Notes: generated by a model from the letters alone, not told the origin. A stretch of DNA of 64,000 nt from Chondrilla cf. caribensis (GCA_964020155.1 OZ026549.1:2960133-3024132); one strand, 5' to 3'. Positions 1 through 17,200 are shown, numbered from the stretch's first letter. Numbers and translations are program-made.

Positions 1-54
1 AATAAAGCATTTCTCCCCACTCTATGTATCAGGGAATAGTCTAGTTACAATAAA

Positions 55-104
55 TAGACCATCCCTATCAGGTACCTGCGGTGGAGTGGGGAAGGGATGG
101 TCTA
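55..104. other. Stem-loop with 11-bp arms, paired in paralog with a compensatory change
   Basis: Positions 55-65 (TAGACCATCCC) are perfectly complementary to 94-104, with a 28-nt loop. The homologous site in the first intron of unit 5 (54557-54606) has TAGACCGTCC against GGACGGTCTA. One base pair has therefore changed on both sides (A:T to G:C) and pairing is kept. This could be an RNA structure, or the ends of a short inverted-repeat element whose arms were homogenised. The flanks on both sides are homologous between the two copies. Confidence 0.5.
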
Positions 105-309
105 GCAAAACAAATGATTGTTTGCCACCTAAACTTTCACACCTACAGGGTATGACTTTCAAGCAATCAATAGTTGATAATAATCAGAAATGAATAATTA
201 TCACAGTAAGAACAGGGCCAGGATAGGGCTTATATTAAAGGTACATAATAACTAGTGGAATAAATCTCATTTACCTTATCAAAAGTTAAGCATAAATATC
301 TCAAAGGAA

Positions 310-605
310 TTATGAAGTTCTTCCATAAAGGTTGATAAATTGCTGAGTAACTTGACTAAACTGCTCAATAGCCATGTTTGCTTGTCTTCTAATCACGACA
401 GAGAAGACAACATGTGGACAGAAGATTAGTACATTCTTGGTCTCCATTTTAATATTTGGCAGTACTGTTTTGACTATAATGGACTTGCCATGTCCATTTG
501 GTTGGCAAACAATTAAATCATTCCCCAAAAATAGGTCCATGATAGCAGAGATCTGTTCTGTACAAAACACATAAGGATTGAGATGTCTGCACTTGATTTT
601 ACATT
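310..605 (-). pseudogene. RecQ/DEAD-like helicase N-terminal fragment
   Basis: A minus-strand frame stays open from about 605 down to a stop at 310. It reads like the start of a RecQ-type helicase core: a Q-motif-like EQISAIMDLFLGNDLIV, then QPNGHGKSI in the place of Walker A (P-loop), then VLIFCPHVV resembling motif Ia. The usual TGSGKS is changed to NGHGKS. No helicase motifs II-VI follow, and the stretch is absent from the matching intron of unit 5. It is most likely a transposed or retro-derived fragment in intron 1 of unit 1. A single exon of an undetected antisense gene is a weaker alternative. Confidence 0.4.
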
Positions 606-1176
606 AGGCATATAAACCAGGCTGCCTATACTTTTATGTGTGACGTGTACTACACTTAATTATTTTCCGTTCTCTCCTTTGGTTAAATTTTGACAAAATC
701 TATGCATCATCATCACAATAGGCTGTTCTTAAGGAAATCTGTAAGGATGTCATTGAAAAAAAACAAATGGCTACTAATGGTATTACAGTATAACAATGAT
801 TAACAGTGGATATTGCATTCTGACTGTTTGCAGTGGTCCCATGTATGTAACACTAAATGTGGAGACATCAAGTATTAGTGCTATGCATGACACAACCAAG
901 TACGTAGATGCCAAAACTCCTTACTGCAATTAGATATACAGTCACTTTACAGGCAGGAAGTTGGATGTGAAATATTAATATTGATATCGATGCATAACAC
1001 GGCATGGTATGGAATGTAACAATTGTTATTACTAAGTCAAAATTAATAAGGATTCATATGTGGTAAACATAACAAGCTGCATCTACCAAAGTCAAATCCA
1101 ATAAAATTATAATGAACATGCTGTAAGCAAACAATTAATGCTTTATTCACTGCTTGTAATGTACATTTTCCCCTAG

Positions 1177-5097
<3,921 letters not shown>

Positions 5098-7272
5098 TAG
5101 CTTATGAGAGGGCCATCCAGGATATAGGGGGAGACATCATTTTATAGCATAAATTTATTTTGTGTAATGCACTTATTTAAGCATATAGTAGGAATGTGTG
5201 TATAAGTATGGAAGCTGTATTGTGCTAAGTCTTGTACCAATTATTTCCAAACCTACTGTCATAAAGAACATAATGTTAGGTATATACACACATAATAGAT
5301 ACACTGTGGAGTATAGTGTGGAGCATAGAGCATATGGACATAGTATCAATATGGTCACTCCTGGATGATTGCAATAATTATCACATTGGAGATGGAAGTT
5401 CAGATTGAATAGAGGTCAAATTAAGATGTAAACTTGTAAATAAGAGAATAGCCACTGAATTTGAAATGTAAAAGATGCATTAATTTCAGTTTGATATTCT
5501 GTATTGGTCATGGGCTACTATAAGCTATTATAGCATACTGCAATAACAACATGATATTATGTGGGTTACATTTCAACAGGTAACCAAGACAATTATTAGG
5601 GGTTATAGGACATGCAAGGCCCAAGAGGAGGTATAATAGATAAATGACCCTCAAAAATACCTATGAAAGAGATCACAAGGAGCTTTTAGTTGACATACAC
5701 GATACATTATTGCAAAACACCTCCTGGATAATTAGGCCGGATAATTTTATACAATTTACCCCCAAGCACCCTATATGAATGCAACACACTATTTAATTAT
5801 ACTGCAAGTATGTATGTACTAGCAGGTTACACAATGTATATACTTTATCTTACTAACTCACCTAGTATACACTTTTTGCTGAAAGGGGTATTATTATGAA
5901 TTTGAGAATAATTTCATTATTTTTATCAAAAACTATTATGATTTTCATAATTATGATTGAAATGGTGAGATCAACAATGAAAAATAATGAGTCAGACAGT
6001 AAACTATTGCATATTATATAGTTTCATTATTATTAATTTATTAATTACTATTGATAAGATAATGATGATGAGGATGAAGATGATGCAATAAATGATAAGA
6101 CTATAAAATCAATTATAATAATTACATTAAATAGGTGAGATAATATAATATTATATATAATATAAGAATCTGATGATATTTTAAGTCAACCTATATATTG
6201 CCTCAATGTATTATTATTTCACATCCACTTACTCATCAATTATTTTATAACCACTATATAGCTTAGTCTTCAGTTAGAGTTCAGTTTCATACATGCCTAC
6301 ATGTTCATGTAAATTGAACTCATATTTCAGTCATATCAAAAAATTATATCTCTGTTGCAGTCTTTCACTTTAATTCATCTCAGCACTATAGTTGACATCT
6401 TCACACAAAAATGAGGCTTCGACTGTACATACAAATCATCTAAGAGGTTGGTGGCCGAGATATCACTGTCAGGACACGTGGTGTATGTGCATATAAGAGT
6501 TCATGGTCTTTGACATTACTCCCTCGTTAGGGGGTATACGTACATCCTCTTTTGAACTATATACTTACTGTTTGGACATGAAACAATATTTAGCAAGTTA
6601 TGCTTGAATAATCTCTATAATCATGATGAATGTAAAATTATCCCATTATTAATATTATCTTCATAATAAATTTAATACCACTGGACAACAAGATACCACT
6701 GGACTTTGAATCATTTACATATAATTATGACTGTTAGTAATTACTGTCCCTGAACAGTTACAGCATTACTATGGATATAATCCCTGTATGTTATAAAAGT
6801 TATTGTCATAACTAGAAAGTGCCTGCATGGTTATAATTTCTGATAAAAGTCATGTATATTCAGATTGTGGCTGGGATACTACGAAACATGGCTATTTGTA
6901 CGTGTTTTGCATGGCTGGAGAAGAGCAATCAGAAAATGTGTATTTTATATAAGATCATATAACTATATTATATAACTTTTGAACAAGTTACTACATGAAA
7001 AAAGGGCAATTTGTAACATTTTTTTCATGTATGGAATTTAAATGTGGATTGTGTGTATACTATTATCCTTACATGTGCCTGGACGAGTATGCAAATATGT
7101 AAATTATGACATAAAGTGAGTATACATTATATCATGTGTGTTTAATCGTGTGAGTAATGAAAAAATAATCTACAATAGTGGTATATAACTGGGAGTCCCA
7201 TTCTGAACTTAAGGAGTAAGTTGAGTCTGTGTTGTTGGTTGTAACGTGTATACCATCTCTATATGCATGCAC

Positions 7273-7364
<92 letters not shown>

Positions 7365-8820
7365 TGTGTGTGTGTGCATGATAATAATATTTTATTAACC
7401 AGGCTGCTATGGCAAGAATATAATGACCATAATGGCAAAATAAAGTTGCAAATAAATCATTAATTAAGGAATAAGAGGGTCCTCACTGGTCCTGCTGAGC
7501 TGATCTAGTGCCCAAAACTGAGATGGCATTACCTGTCAGAATGCCAATGTAAACTTTTGTATCAGAAATTGATATGATCTCTGTTCTCTAGTAACCTTCA
7601 TTTTTCCAGTCCTAATTGCACTACACATGCAGAGTATAATCACATTTTAAATTTATTCATTGCGTGTGTATCAGTGTTAGCATTAGGTTTAATTATACAG
7701 GTTGAAATAATGTTCATTTCATGATTATACAAGTAGAAATAATATAATACTGTCAATTAAATGTTGCCCTACGTAAATAGCATAAGAAATATATTATGGG
7801 AGTGAATACATAACATTGGATGGAAAATTTACAATATTTTCTTACTCAAACTGATCTATAAAAATAGAAAATGCATGTACATGTACTATGATAATATGAA
7901 CTAATGTGTCTAAAATCTACATCCTATGAAATCCAGTCTTTCTATATACCTCCTATAAATCCACTGACTGAATTTGTATATATTTTCCAGATGTAGAATG
8001 AAATACAGACACAATATAATATACTGCACTGTGAATAAGATATAAGTCGTCCAGTTGGATTCATGACTGCAACCCTCTCTCTCTACAATATATTATCATG
8101 ATCCTGCAACATTAGTGTACTGACTGATCATGAGCAATCTATACATGAGTAAAGTACAGGTTGACACCATATGTCAGTATAATCATATAGTATTGCATAA
8201 AGGCAGCATACTCTATGTAATAATTCATGTGCCAGTGTGTACCATGATAGCTAGTAAGGATGGTCATCTAAGTGGAAAGATCAGTCGTGATTCTGTGAAT
8301 TATTGATAATTTCTTGGTTCATTACCCTTTTTCACCAAAACTAGTAGTAGGGAATTTTCTAATTCCCCCCCCCCCCCCAAATGTCTGTTTAATTATGGCT
8401 GAAAACGCAAAGCATGACACAATCCTTTCTTGATTCAAGCATATTTAAATAAACTAAAATTTACTTATAACCCTTACTTTGATTCAGAATCTATGGATTA
8501 TTGATAATTTATTTAGTTCATTACTCTTTTTTCATCAAAAGTAGTACCACATAGCCGGAAATGTTGGTAGGGAATTTTCAAATTTCCTGCCAAATCATTA
8601 TCTGCCAAATTATGGCTCAAAAACACAAGGCGTATGACACAATCCTTTCTTCATTCAAGCACTTTATATTCATAGGCGAAGAATATGGGTGGGGTATAGA
8701 GTATCTATGCTATAACCCACCAGAAGGCAATCACCAAAATAAAATACCCAAAGTTTAAATTAACCCGGAATTGCCAAATATTATTCTCGTCAATATTCCC
8801 GGCTATATGGTACTTCATAA
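5098..8820. repeat. Intergenic segment duplicated downstream of units 1 and 4
   Basis: From the stop codon of unit 1 the sequence aligns almost continuously with 37541-40560 downstream of unit 4. Shared landmarks include the post-stop GAGAGGGC, the ATTGGTCATGGGC stretch and the CATTACCTGTCAGAATG stretch. The unit 4 copy has a 760-bp insertion ending in a large palindrome. It is AT-rich, with no credible gene. A (TG)n tract fills 7276-7376 and a C-run lies near 8366. Confidence 0.75.
7276..7376. repeat. (TG)n microsatellite, intergenic
   Basis: About 100 bp of nearly pure TG, interrupted once by TATG. The corresponding place downstream of unit 4 (near 38630) has no such tract, so this one expanded after the duplication or was deleted in the other copy. 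Confidence 0.97.
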
Positions 8821-10350
8821 ACGAGAAACCTGTAATAATAATCAAACAATTAACATTTGGCGATTATAAATCACAGTTATGCAGATTACACACGTACTGA
8901 TGAAATAATAATATAAAAAAACTAATCTTACAATATAAGGGAAGCATGTTAATTTTTTTAATTCTATGTAAAACTGCAAAATACAATAATTTTCTATGGG
9001 CATTCTTGTGGCATGTGAGCATTAACTGTAATATGTGGTAATAATGTATTATGTCTGTTAAGTTACATGTGCTTGTACCTAGTTATGTGCTTATGTGATT
9101 TATGTATCTTGCGCTGTATGTCTCGTGCTAACATATACCACATACACACATGCGTACACAACACACACGTAGTAGTATAAGTGGTAGAGTTCAGGCTTAT
9201 GTAGAGTGATTTGGTAATAATTATTATTGCATTTTGTCCATTTTGTTCGTCTTGTTGTTTGAAGTAGCATCTGCGTCTCTCATGAGATCAGCACACACTA
9301 CATTCTAATGATTCTTACAAATCCATAAGTTGTGAATATATTGTAATATAATGAATTATTAATATGTTTTCATTTTTATATTAACTCCTTTTGTGACCAT
9401 CATGGTATCAATTATATCACAGTGCCAATCTTCAGAGAATATACAATACTATAGTGAATACCAGTCTGAGAACTGATTGAGATGACTGGAAAAGGACTGG
9501 TGTTACTGATGTTGCTCATTGGTTCCTTCAATCTGAGTGTGAGTCTGTAGATAGCAAGTGCATGCTATTGTGTATAAAGAACAGTATGGGGTTGTGTACA
9601 TGGTTTGCACCGTGGTATATATAAATGTGCATTTTATTCTGTTCTGATAGGTCGGGATGGTAAGGGTCCACGAAATCTGGTTTCATGTTATCCAGAGCAG
9701 AATTGTAGAGGAAACCAGTTCACAAAAAGGTTTTGTTGTCAGTCTGGAGGGAAGAGCTACATGGGTGGCAGTTGGGGACCCACCTGCAAAAATTGGTAAT
9801 TACCATCACACATAATGTGAGACAGGATTTCTGATATTTGTAGAATGGGGTAGATTTCTCTGAGGTGCACTACATATGCACAATGAGCTGAGGTTTCATA
9901 TAGGTATACTTGTAATAATTTGCACATCATAAAATTTATTAATTGATTAGTACTCATCTGATATTATATTATTTTAGATATTTTCCATCCGTTGCTGCAA
10001 CCCATAATGTGTTACAACAAATGCAATATAAGTCCCTTCAAGAAATAATTAAAATTATAATAATTATATAGCCTAAAACTATTATTCGACTTACATAATA
10101 CTTATAACAAAAAATAACAACATTATATACATGTTTCATGTACAGCAGGATTTGATTATTCAATATTCTACGTACAGTGAAACCTCTCTAATCCCCCCTC
10201 CCCCCTTATTATCTTCCAAACCCGCTATTCAGCCCTAGTTTTCAAAGAACAAAAAAATGTACACATTTAATATACTCCTAATCCGTCACCCCCACAATTT
10301 TTGATGGCAAAATAGTAGTATTAACTGATAATTTCCCCCAGAAATTCGGT
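8821..10350. other. Intergenic stretch around the small secreted gene
   Basis: Apart from the putative two-exon gene at 9482-9799 this is AT-rich DNA. A CAGTGAAACCTCTCTAATCC sequence at about 10176 resembles a pogo/Tigger-type terminus and is probably a decayed element end. The 9800-10140 part aligns with 40760-41150. Confidence 0.5.
9482..9799 (+). CDS. Putative small secreted Cys-rich protein (two exons)
   Basis: An ATG at 9482 opens a signal-like peptide, MTGKGLVLLMLLIGSFNLS, followed by a GTGTGAGT donor region. A second exon starting after the AG at 9649-9650 reads RDGKGPRNLVSCYPEQNC, continues with RFCCQSGG and WGPTCKNW, and stops at 9799. A phase-1 join (donor GT at 9537) gives about 68 residues with five Cys. 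The adjacent CC plus WGxxC loosely recalls fibrillin/LTBP TB domains, but the match is weak. A relic of the last codons lies at 40728-40800 in the duplicated segment. No transcript support is visible, and the exon 1 to exon 2 link is inferred. Confidence 0.4.
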
Positions 10351-10703
10351 AGGGAAGGTTTATTGCACAATAAGCCTGCGCAAGGCCTAAGGTTGACAAA
10401 TTATATCACTGGATTTACACAGAACCAGCTGAAAATAAGCCGAAGTCTCTATCAGCTGGGGGACCGAAGTCAAATTTTGATAACAACCCGTGATTACATC
10501 CCAGCCATCCAAATCCTCAAAAAGGGAACCACAGACAGCTGTTTCCTTCTCATTTGAGCTCATCAGCCTGGTATACCCCATGCATAATATAAGTTGGATG
10601 ACTGTCCTCATCTCAACATTCCTACACACAAGTGAACACTTAAGGCCTAAGGTGAGTAGCCTTATAGGCCTTGCACAGGCCTATTGTGCAATGAACCTTC
10701 CCT
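10351..10703. mobile_element. MITE copy 1 with about 45-bp terminal inverted repeats
   Basis: The left end begins AGGGAAGGTTTATTGCACAA and the right end is its near-exact reverse complement, with GCAAGGCCTA shared further inside both arms. A second copy with the same ends is at 41191-41537. No transposase is encoded, so it is non-autonomous. Part of its interior (about 10400-10500) is also repeated in inverted orientation just outside, at 10735-10850, making a larger fold-back. Confidence 0.7.
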
Positions 10704-10719
10704 CCCTTTTTTCGGATTA

Positions 10720-13700
10720 GGATGACTAGGAGGTAATCACTGGTTGCCATCAAAATCAGACTTCGGCCTCCCATGCAGCTGATATATAGAGATTTCGGTC
10801 TATTTTCAGCTGGTTCAGCGTAAATCCAGTGAATCAGATATAATTCTTCGTATTCTTTGGAAAGATTGTTCGCTACACAATATATATAATAAGATGTAAT
10901 ATAAGGACCAATATAGTAAAAACATTGGAGCTATAATATATCAATAATATTATGATTTTTGAGGCTTTGGATTAAAAGGTATTATAAAACTTATAAGTAT
11001 ATATAAATCTTCTCTTGCTTTCATTTTCTTGCTTCTCTTATTAGTGTTTAGTTGCACAGAAGCACTAAATGATTCCTGACCCCAACCCTTTAATCCCCTC
11101 TAGCAATTACATAACCTTTAGAGTTCAGCAACATTTGCAAGGCGACAACTGCACAATGGGCAATCAATTAATTTTAAAAATGTGCATGTGTGTACATGTG
11201 AGTGTGTGTTTCCATATGTAAGACACATTGTAATGAGAGCCACTCCATTTAAATTGACTAAAAAATCACATTATATACAAAATTTATTAGTACCATCTGT
11301 ACACACACAACAAATGAAGTATAGGACAGTATCCAAGTACAAGAACAACGGATGTTCAATCTGCTGAGCACAATGTACTTCCTGGGCATGGATGATTACA
11401 ACAGGACCTGAATGGAGATTAATGGAATTTGTAAACAAGTAAGAATATCATTAGGATCCAAACATGATTACAAATCACATAAACAGATAGCTACAGAATG
11501 AAATTATATATTATCACTGCCAATAATGGCTAATATATTATAATTTTGCACGAATCCATATGACTGTTACAGCACATTGCAAGAACTTTGAGTCCCACGA
11601 TTAGGAATAGGTCAATCAATTGGGGTGAGGTGTTATGGGATATACACAGGTCAAAGATGTGTATAATTGATGCTCAACATGTGTTGCAAATTGACTGGCT
11701 TGTACCACAATGAACAGTGGTGATTAAATACCATTCTTACCAGAGCATGTCATTATTTTAGAACTGTACTTGATTTTCAATCTATAAACTAATAATAGGA
11801 TTATTTTGAAACTGAATAGTTTTCAACATGTAACAACCAAGGAAAACATAGTAAGGACATAGTGGTTAGCTATACCACTCAAAATGGAGAGGAGTTCCTC
11901 AGGGGATACCTTCATCTGGATTGGGTTGGGTTTGGTATCACAAGAGAGAAATGTACATGTCTACCTTTGTCTACTGATTAGACAGATGACCATAAGCCTA
12001 GCAAATTGGTGATTTTACTTTGCAATTCATAATGTACATAATGTACATAGATACACGTACTGGTGGTAATAATCCACTATTATATTACCATTATTGGTGG
12101 ATTGACATCTTGTGTATCAAATAGGACCACAAATTCAATGGACCATTGTCAATTACAAGTATAATATATTCTTATCATGTATTATGCATATGCATGCATG
12201 TACGTATGTATTGTAATTTGAATATGAATCCCATGCACAGTGTGTAACTAGGACTGTAGAATTTGAGAATCCATAGAAATTCCCTGAGTTTGTAAACTTG
12301 CTTGAGCTTGAATACCCTTGGAAAAACGTCATCAACAATAATGTTATTACTGTTCATTTCAGGTGAATCAGGTGAGGCTCACTAATAAGGCTGTCGCATT
12401 GTTATCAAATTACTTTTAATCAAGTTATGTATTACTTGTTCATTTGTGAAAGGAATAAAGAATAGTCACTATAATAGAAAATGGTGGGATTGTTGTCAAT
12501 GAGTTGGTTTCAATCAACCGAATAATTCTTGGCAGTAATTGCACACCACACATGCAATTCATCACATGCACCAATAATGGTGGAATATTTCCACCAGTGT
12601 CTGTAAAAATGTAGAAAATATGAAAAGAGCATATCTCCTACCAACCTCGACTGTTGGTGACTGCAAAACAGGAATCCTTATCAGGGGAAGCCCATGAAAT
12701 GGCACACACTGACAATTATACACATGTATGTACATAAACATGTTTGGAGGTCACTTGTGCTACTGTACTGACCATTTTCAATACCCATGCAGTGAAGATG
12801 TTGACATTCACCTATCCCTGATTCAGTCACTTATGTGATATAGATTTATAATATAATACAATATATGCACACAAACAAGCAACATTTATCCTTGTGTGAA
12901 GCTATAAGCTCTATGGGTACAGTAAATTTTTCATTGTACTGTACAATGACCTTAAAATATGTAAACAAATTTGGATGAGTGCATCTGCAGCTGAAACCTA
13001 TTTTTGCTGTCAATAATTGCATCTGTTTTCTTCAAATCATTGCCATCTAGTGGCCATTAAACTAACTATACTAACAGAAGTATCTTGGTTTCAATATACA
13101 AGCACTGTTACTGTTCATACAAGCTTGTATAGATGATGTTAGTGGACATTTAGCAACACAATAGCAACAATTGGTGATTAGGAAAGGAAAGATCTCTTTT
13201 TTATTTGAAAAATTCATAGGCTCCAATCTCTAGCAATAAACCAGTTACTATCTGCATGGCTCCTATTATGTAACAAATATGGTGTCTGACGCACAGGGGT
13301 GTGAAGCAACAGAGGGGTGAGTACCTGTTGTTAACTAAGTATATTCAAATGGAAAACGATACACACACACAAAAGAAACTGAGCATTTTCAGAGTAAAAA
13401 CATTACAGTCGATGTGGACAGAGGGCGGCTAACCTGATAACAAATCATTTTCAGTACCTAAAGCCATTATAGTAGATATTGTATCGTTGCAGTAAACAAT
13501 GAATTGAGTCATTTCATACACCACAAGGACTATGGACTTTGGGCCACACAAAAAGAAATTGAATTTGCTCGATCCACAAGCCATCCCTCCCCTCAACTTG
13601 ATAGCACCCATTGGTATTTCACTTGTACACATCCCATTCCTCCCCATATAGAACCATACAATTTTTACATTTGACATAATATTATAATCAAATGCATAGG

Positions 13701-13740
13701 AGTTAAACCGTTAATATTTTGACTTTGTTATTATATGTCT
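10720..13740. repeat. Intergenic segmental duplication, copy A
   Basis: Aligns with 41716-46080 (copy B, carrying extra insertions) and 58985-62560 (copy C). Shared landmarks include AATCTGCTGAGC, TCAATCAATTGGGG, GGAGAGGAGTTCCTCAGGGG and CATACAAGCTTGTATAG. Parts recur again near 20260-20830 and 45480-46020. Short antisense frames around 12153-12357 are not conserved as protein between copies, and I see no gene in it. Confidence 0.75.
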
Positions 13741-13780
13741 AATACCACCACATGCATCTCTCAATATATGTAATAGTTAA

Positions 13781-13836
13781 AGTACCTCTCGAGAAGATGC
13801 AGCGGGTATAACCACTACAGCTTCTCGAGAGGTACT
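13781..13836. other. Perfect 16-bp inverted repeat upstream of unit 2
   Basis: AGTACCTCTCGAGAAG at 13781-13796 is exactly reverse-complemented at 13821-13836 around a 24-nt loop. The homologous upstream DNA of unit 5 lacks it, so it is an insertion or a unit-specific structure. It lies about 400 bp before the unit 2 start codon. It could be a very short inverted-repeat element or a regulatory hairpin. Confidence 0.6.
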
Positions 13837-14020
13837 GAGTTATCTTACTATTGAGTTATCTTTATCTTTATCAACAAATATCACAGAACTGTGTACAGAA
13901 ACATTCCTCGACTGTGGTTGATGCCATGTCGAAATCAACCTGGAGTCACACACCCAAGCCAGAAGAAATAAAATCAGGGTATCAAGATCATGTGGTGCAT
14001 TCTCAAATGAAAAACTCAAG

Positions 14021-14060
14021 GTTTCTATGATCAAAGGAAGCACTAGCTGACTTGTAGGTT
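14021..14060 (+). promoter_or_regulatory. Conserved upstream element of receptor unit 2
   Basis: The block TTTCTATGATCAAAGGAAG followed by CACTAGCTGACTTGTAGG recurs upstream of units 3, 4 and 5 as roughly AGGAAGTACTARCTGAC. It lies about 75-185 bp before each start codon. Promoter proximity and four-way conservation suggest a shared regulatory site or transcription start region. Shared ancestry alone could also explain it. Confidence 0.5.
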
Positions 14061-14242
14061 ATCATATGGACACAATGGAACCACCTTATATGGAATGACA
14101 AAGACCACATTGAATATAAAGTGCATGCAGCTATCATTACTCAGGTGAAGGAATATTCCAGTGAATACACCCCTGGTACTTTGCTGAACAGTGTTAGTAA
14201 ATATACAGCTTTTGTACCAACTGAGGTATACACAGAAGGGAG

Positions 14243-17200
14243 ATGGAGAACATTGGAAAAGTCTATTTGATGAGTATTCTACTCTGTATCATTTCTTCAG
14301 CTGCCATTTCAGGTGATTTTAAGTCTCTTGTCAAAATATATATCAACACTAACAGTTTGAGGTACTGTTTAGGAAGGACGGCGATATATTTAAGCACATG
14401 TGACTATTGGTATACTGTTGGCATTATTTTTACTACTGTTTGGCAAACATAACCGCCTAAGGGTTGAAATCAGTAAACCGATTACCAAACACTACGACTA
14501 CGTTCCCTCACGCTCTATTGAGTTACACAAAATATATTAATGGTATAAGGTTACTGTATTGTCAGCATTCAAATTGATCTTTCGCAGTTCCTATACGAAT
14601 GCCGTTTCACGTGGCCGTCGGTAAAATTGAACGTAACCAGATTAGTGTGACATTCATACGTTTGGTGTACAGACCAAACAAAATTAATACAAGGAGAGTT
14701 TGATTCCACGATTATTTCATCATAGCGTCGTTAACTTAAAGGTAAACGCGCCTTATTTCGAGCAGTGCCTAATTCCCAACAGCTGGTCTCTCGTCGTACT
14801 ATCTTCAAGAAACTATCATTAATATAATTTTATAGTTCATATTCGTAATCCTCACACACCAGGTAAGATACAACATACTTTAGTCTGCTCATTATTGACC
14901 GGATTAGGTTGAAAATCGACATGTTCGGAATTAGCGACTGTTTGAAATTACCACCGCCTTCCTAATACTATACCTTTACGCAATGACACCCATATTCCAG
15001 TACGAGATAATGCAGTGCACAGGCACAGACAGAGTTCATCTTTACGTATACCGCAAGAGTTGCCCCCTCACTCACCTACATAATATACGGCTGTACAGGG
15101 TATAGTGGCCGTCGTCTTATTATCGATTATTACGATGAAATCGAACGGCGATTTCGCTTCATCTCGTTTACACCAGTGGTTTCCTCTATGGCCTATGGTT
15201 TCACCATAGACTCTCTATACTACGTAACCGGGACTGGAATCCGCCCACGCATTGGTATGGCCATGTATGTTAACATTTCCGGTTCGATCGCCGTATACTT
15301 ACAATACACTATACGGATGATAAGTACGTATACAACTTGGGCTACGTTGATATACGAAACCTAAATGGCCGACGAGTGGACGCGCCGATCGATCAGCTTC
15401 TTTCTGAAACAAGAACCGTTTCAATCGGATGGATTATGGCTGAGATACTGTGCCCACCGTCAGGAATGTGAAAAAGAGGGGTTTTCAGTGCCTTTCTTCT
15501 TCTATTGAAGTAAAGAAGAGGGGATAAGATTCTTAATGCCTACGAGTGTGCAGACGAAGACACCTGGAACCTTCCTGATATCAGTTCACAATCTATCGGA
15601 CCGAGAATTCTATGCAACAGTGCCCACAAAATTTCAATATATAAAATTTTAACTGTAACCAAACTATTAATGCTCAATTCACTATTTGTAATGTACATTT
15701 TCCCCCATTTACATTTACCAGGCTCCCCTGAGGTAACTGTGGTGGTTGATGGCTACACAGTTGACTCTACTCAGTCCTCACCAGCTTCACTACCACTAGG
15801 AACAGCTCTTGTGTTGGTGTGTAGAGTCAGTGGAATACCACAGGGACAGATCAAATATACTTGGGCATGTCCAAATGGTCCATGTGAACGTCCAGGACAG
15901 GTGGGGAAAAAGGTTGTTAACAGCAATATTCTAGCAGTCAACATAACTTCTGACAGTGATGGAGGAACATACACCTGTGAAGTATCCAGAGATGGGGCAG
16001 ATGGGGGATACAGCCACAATTATACCCTCAAAGTGTCAGGTCAATACATACAACAATTAAACATGCACCGAAAATAAGTGGTGAAATTCTGTTTTCACAG
16101 TCCTCAGGTATTTACAGTTTCACTATGATTTTATGTAAACTGTTTTGGAAATTAACAGGAAACACACAATTCTTAGTATGCCAAAAACACAAATTTAGAG
16201 AGTTAGTCATCGATCTCCCAAATTTGGGACATGCACAGAACAAGCAACATTCATGTAAGATCAGAAGATTCTCTGGGAATACACATATTACATACCCAAG
16301 CCAACTTTGATCAAAAGTAGGTTATTATTCAGATGCTTAGCAATTGGAATTTGTTCAAAACATGTCTCAACATGATTATCACCACTCTAAATTTCTGCTG
16401 TTTCAAGGGAGAATTGGCATGAACATGTATGTTTACTGTTGAAACCTAATAAAAATGATAAAACAGCTGAATACGAAGGTTGGAGCTTAATCAGAATATA
16501 ACTATCTAATTCATAACATGTTAACAATGAATATTATTATTATATGCACATGTAAAAAAACATTTTTATACTTATAGATATATGTGTATGTATAAACTGA
16601 ATAATCTTACTATCGTTATAGGAGGACATGTTATCCACAGTTATGGGAGGCTTGTCCACCATCATAATGTAATCACTAGAGGAGATCAGCTTCTACCACC
16701 TGGTAATGGAACAGGGCCTGGAAGAATGAACTGCATAAGAACTGCACCAGAAACTGCTCGTTTTCAATTATTTGGTGCCAAACAACCCAACAATTTAGTA
16801 AATCAAACTGTTGGGGATGGTGATCAAATGGCTACTTCATTCTTCAGCCGAGCTTACTTGTCAATGAACAATTTCACTGCAGAGTATTCCTGTCATGATA
16901 AATATATTCTTTTCTATTTATCACCAGGTAACAACTACTACTAATACTAGGTATTACTTACAATATGAAAACATTCAACAATTGCAATTACAGCATCAAG
17001 TGATATTAATTGTAATGCTTTATTATTGTTTTATCACTCCCTGACAGGTACATTATCCAATGTCACTATCATGAGGGCTGTGCCAAGCACCACTGATGTA
17101 AGAATAGTCCTCAATGATATTCCCTCAGAAAATATTGGTAGAGTCATTGTAGGATATGAACGTCATGAACTTGGAGTGACATTGCAGGGAGAGTATGCAA

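Larger units (their letters stand above)
1..1176. other. Part of intron 1 of receptor unit 1
   Basis: Positions 20-180 and about 690-1176 align with 54530-54680 and 54830-55519, which lie in the first intron of unit 5. That intron begins at the signal-peptide exon at 53500, so the missing first exon of unit 1 should lie roughly 1 kb left of the window. Apart from the helicase fragment and the stem-loop, I see no coding signal in this stretch. Confidence 0.6.

Noticed and set aside
12153..12357. Antisense frame with FSNSTVLVTHCAWD, also seen at 61185-61379
   Set aside because: Only a short stretch is shared, indels shift the frame between copies, and no domain or splice context supports a gene.
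15771..16019. Antisense frames over the Ig exons (also 35196-35399 and 55569-55772)
   Set aside because: They are complements of the conserved Ig exon, and their conservation follows from the sense strand.
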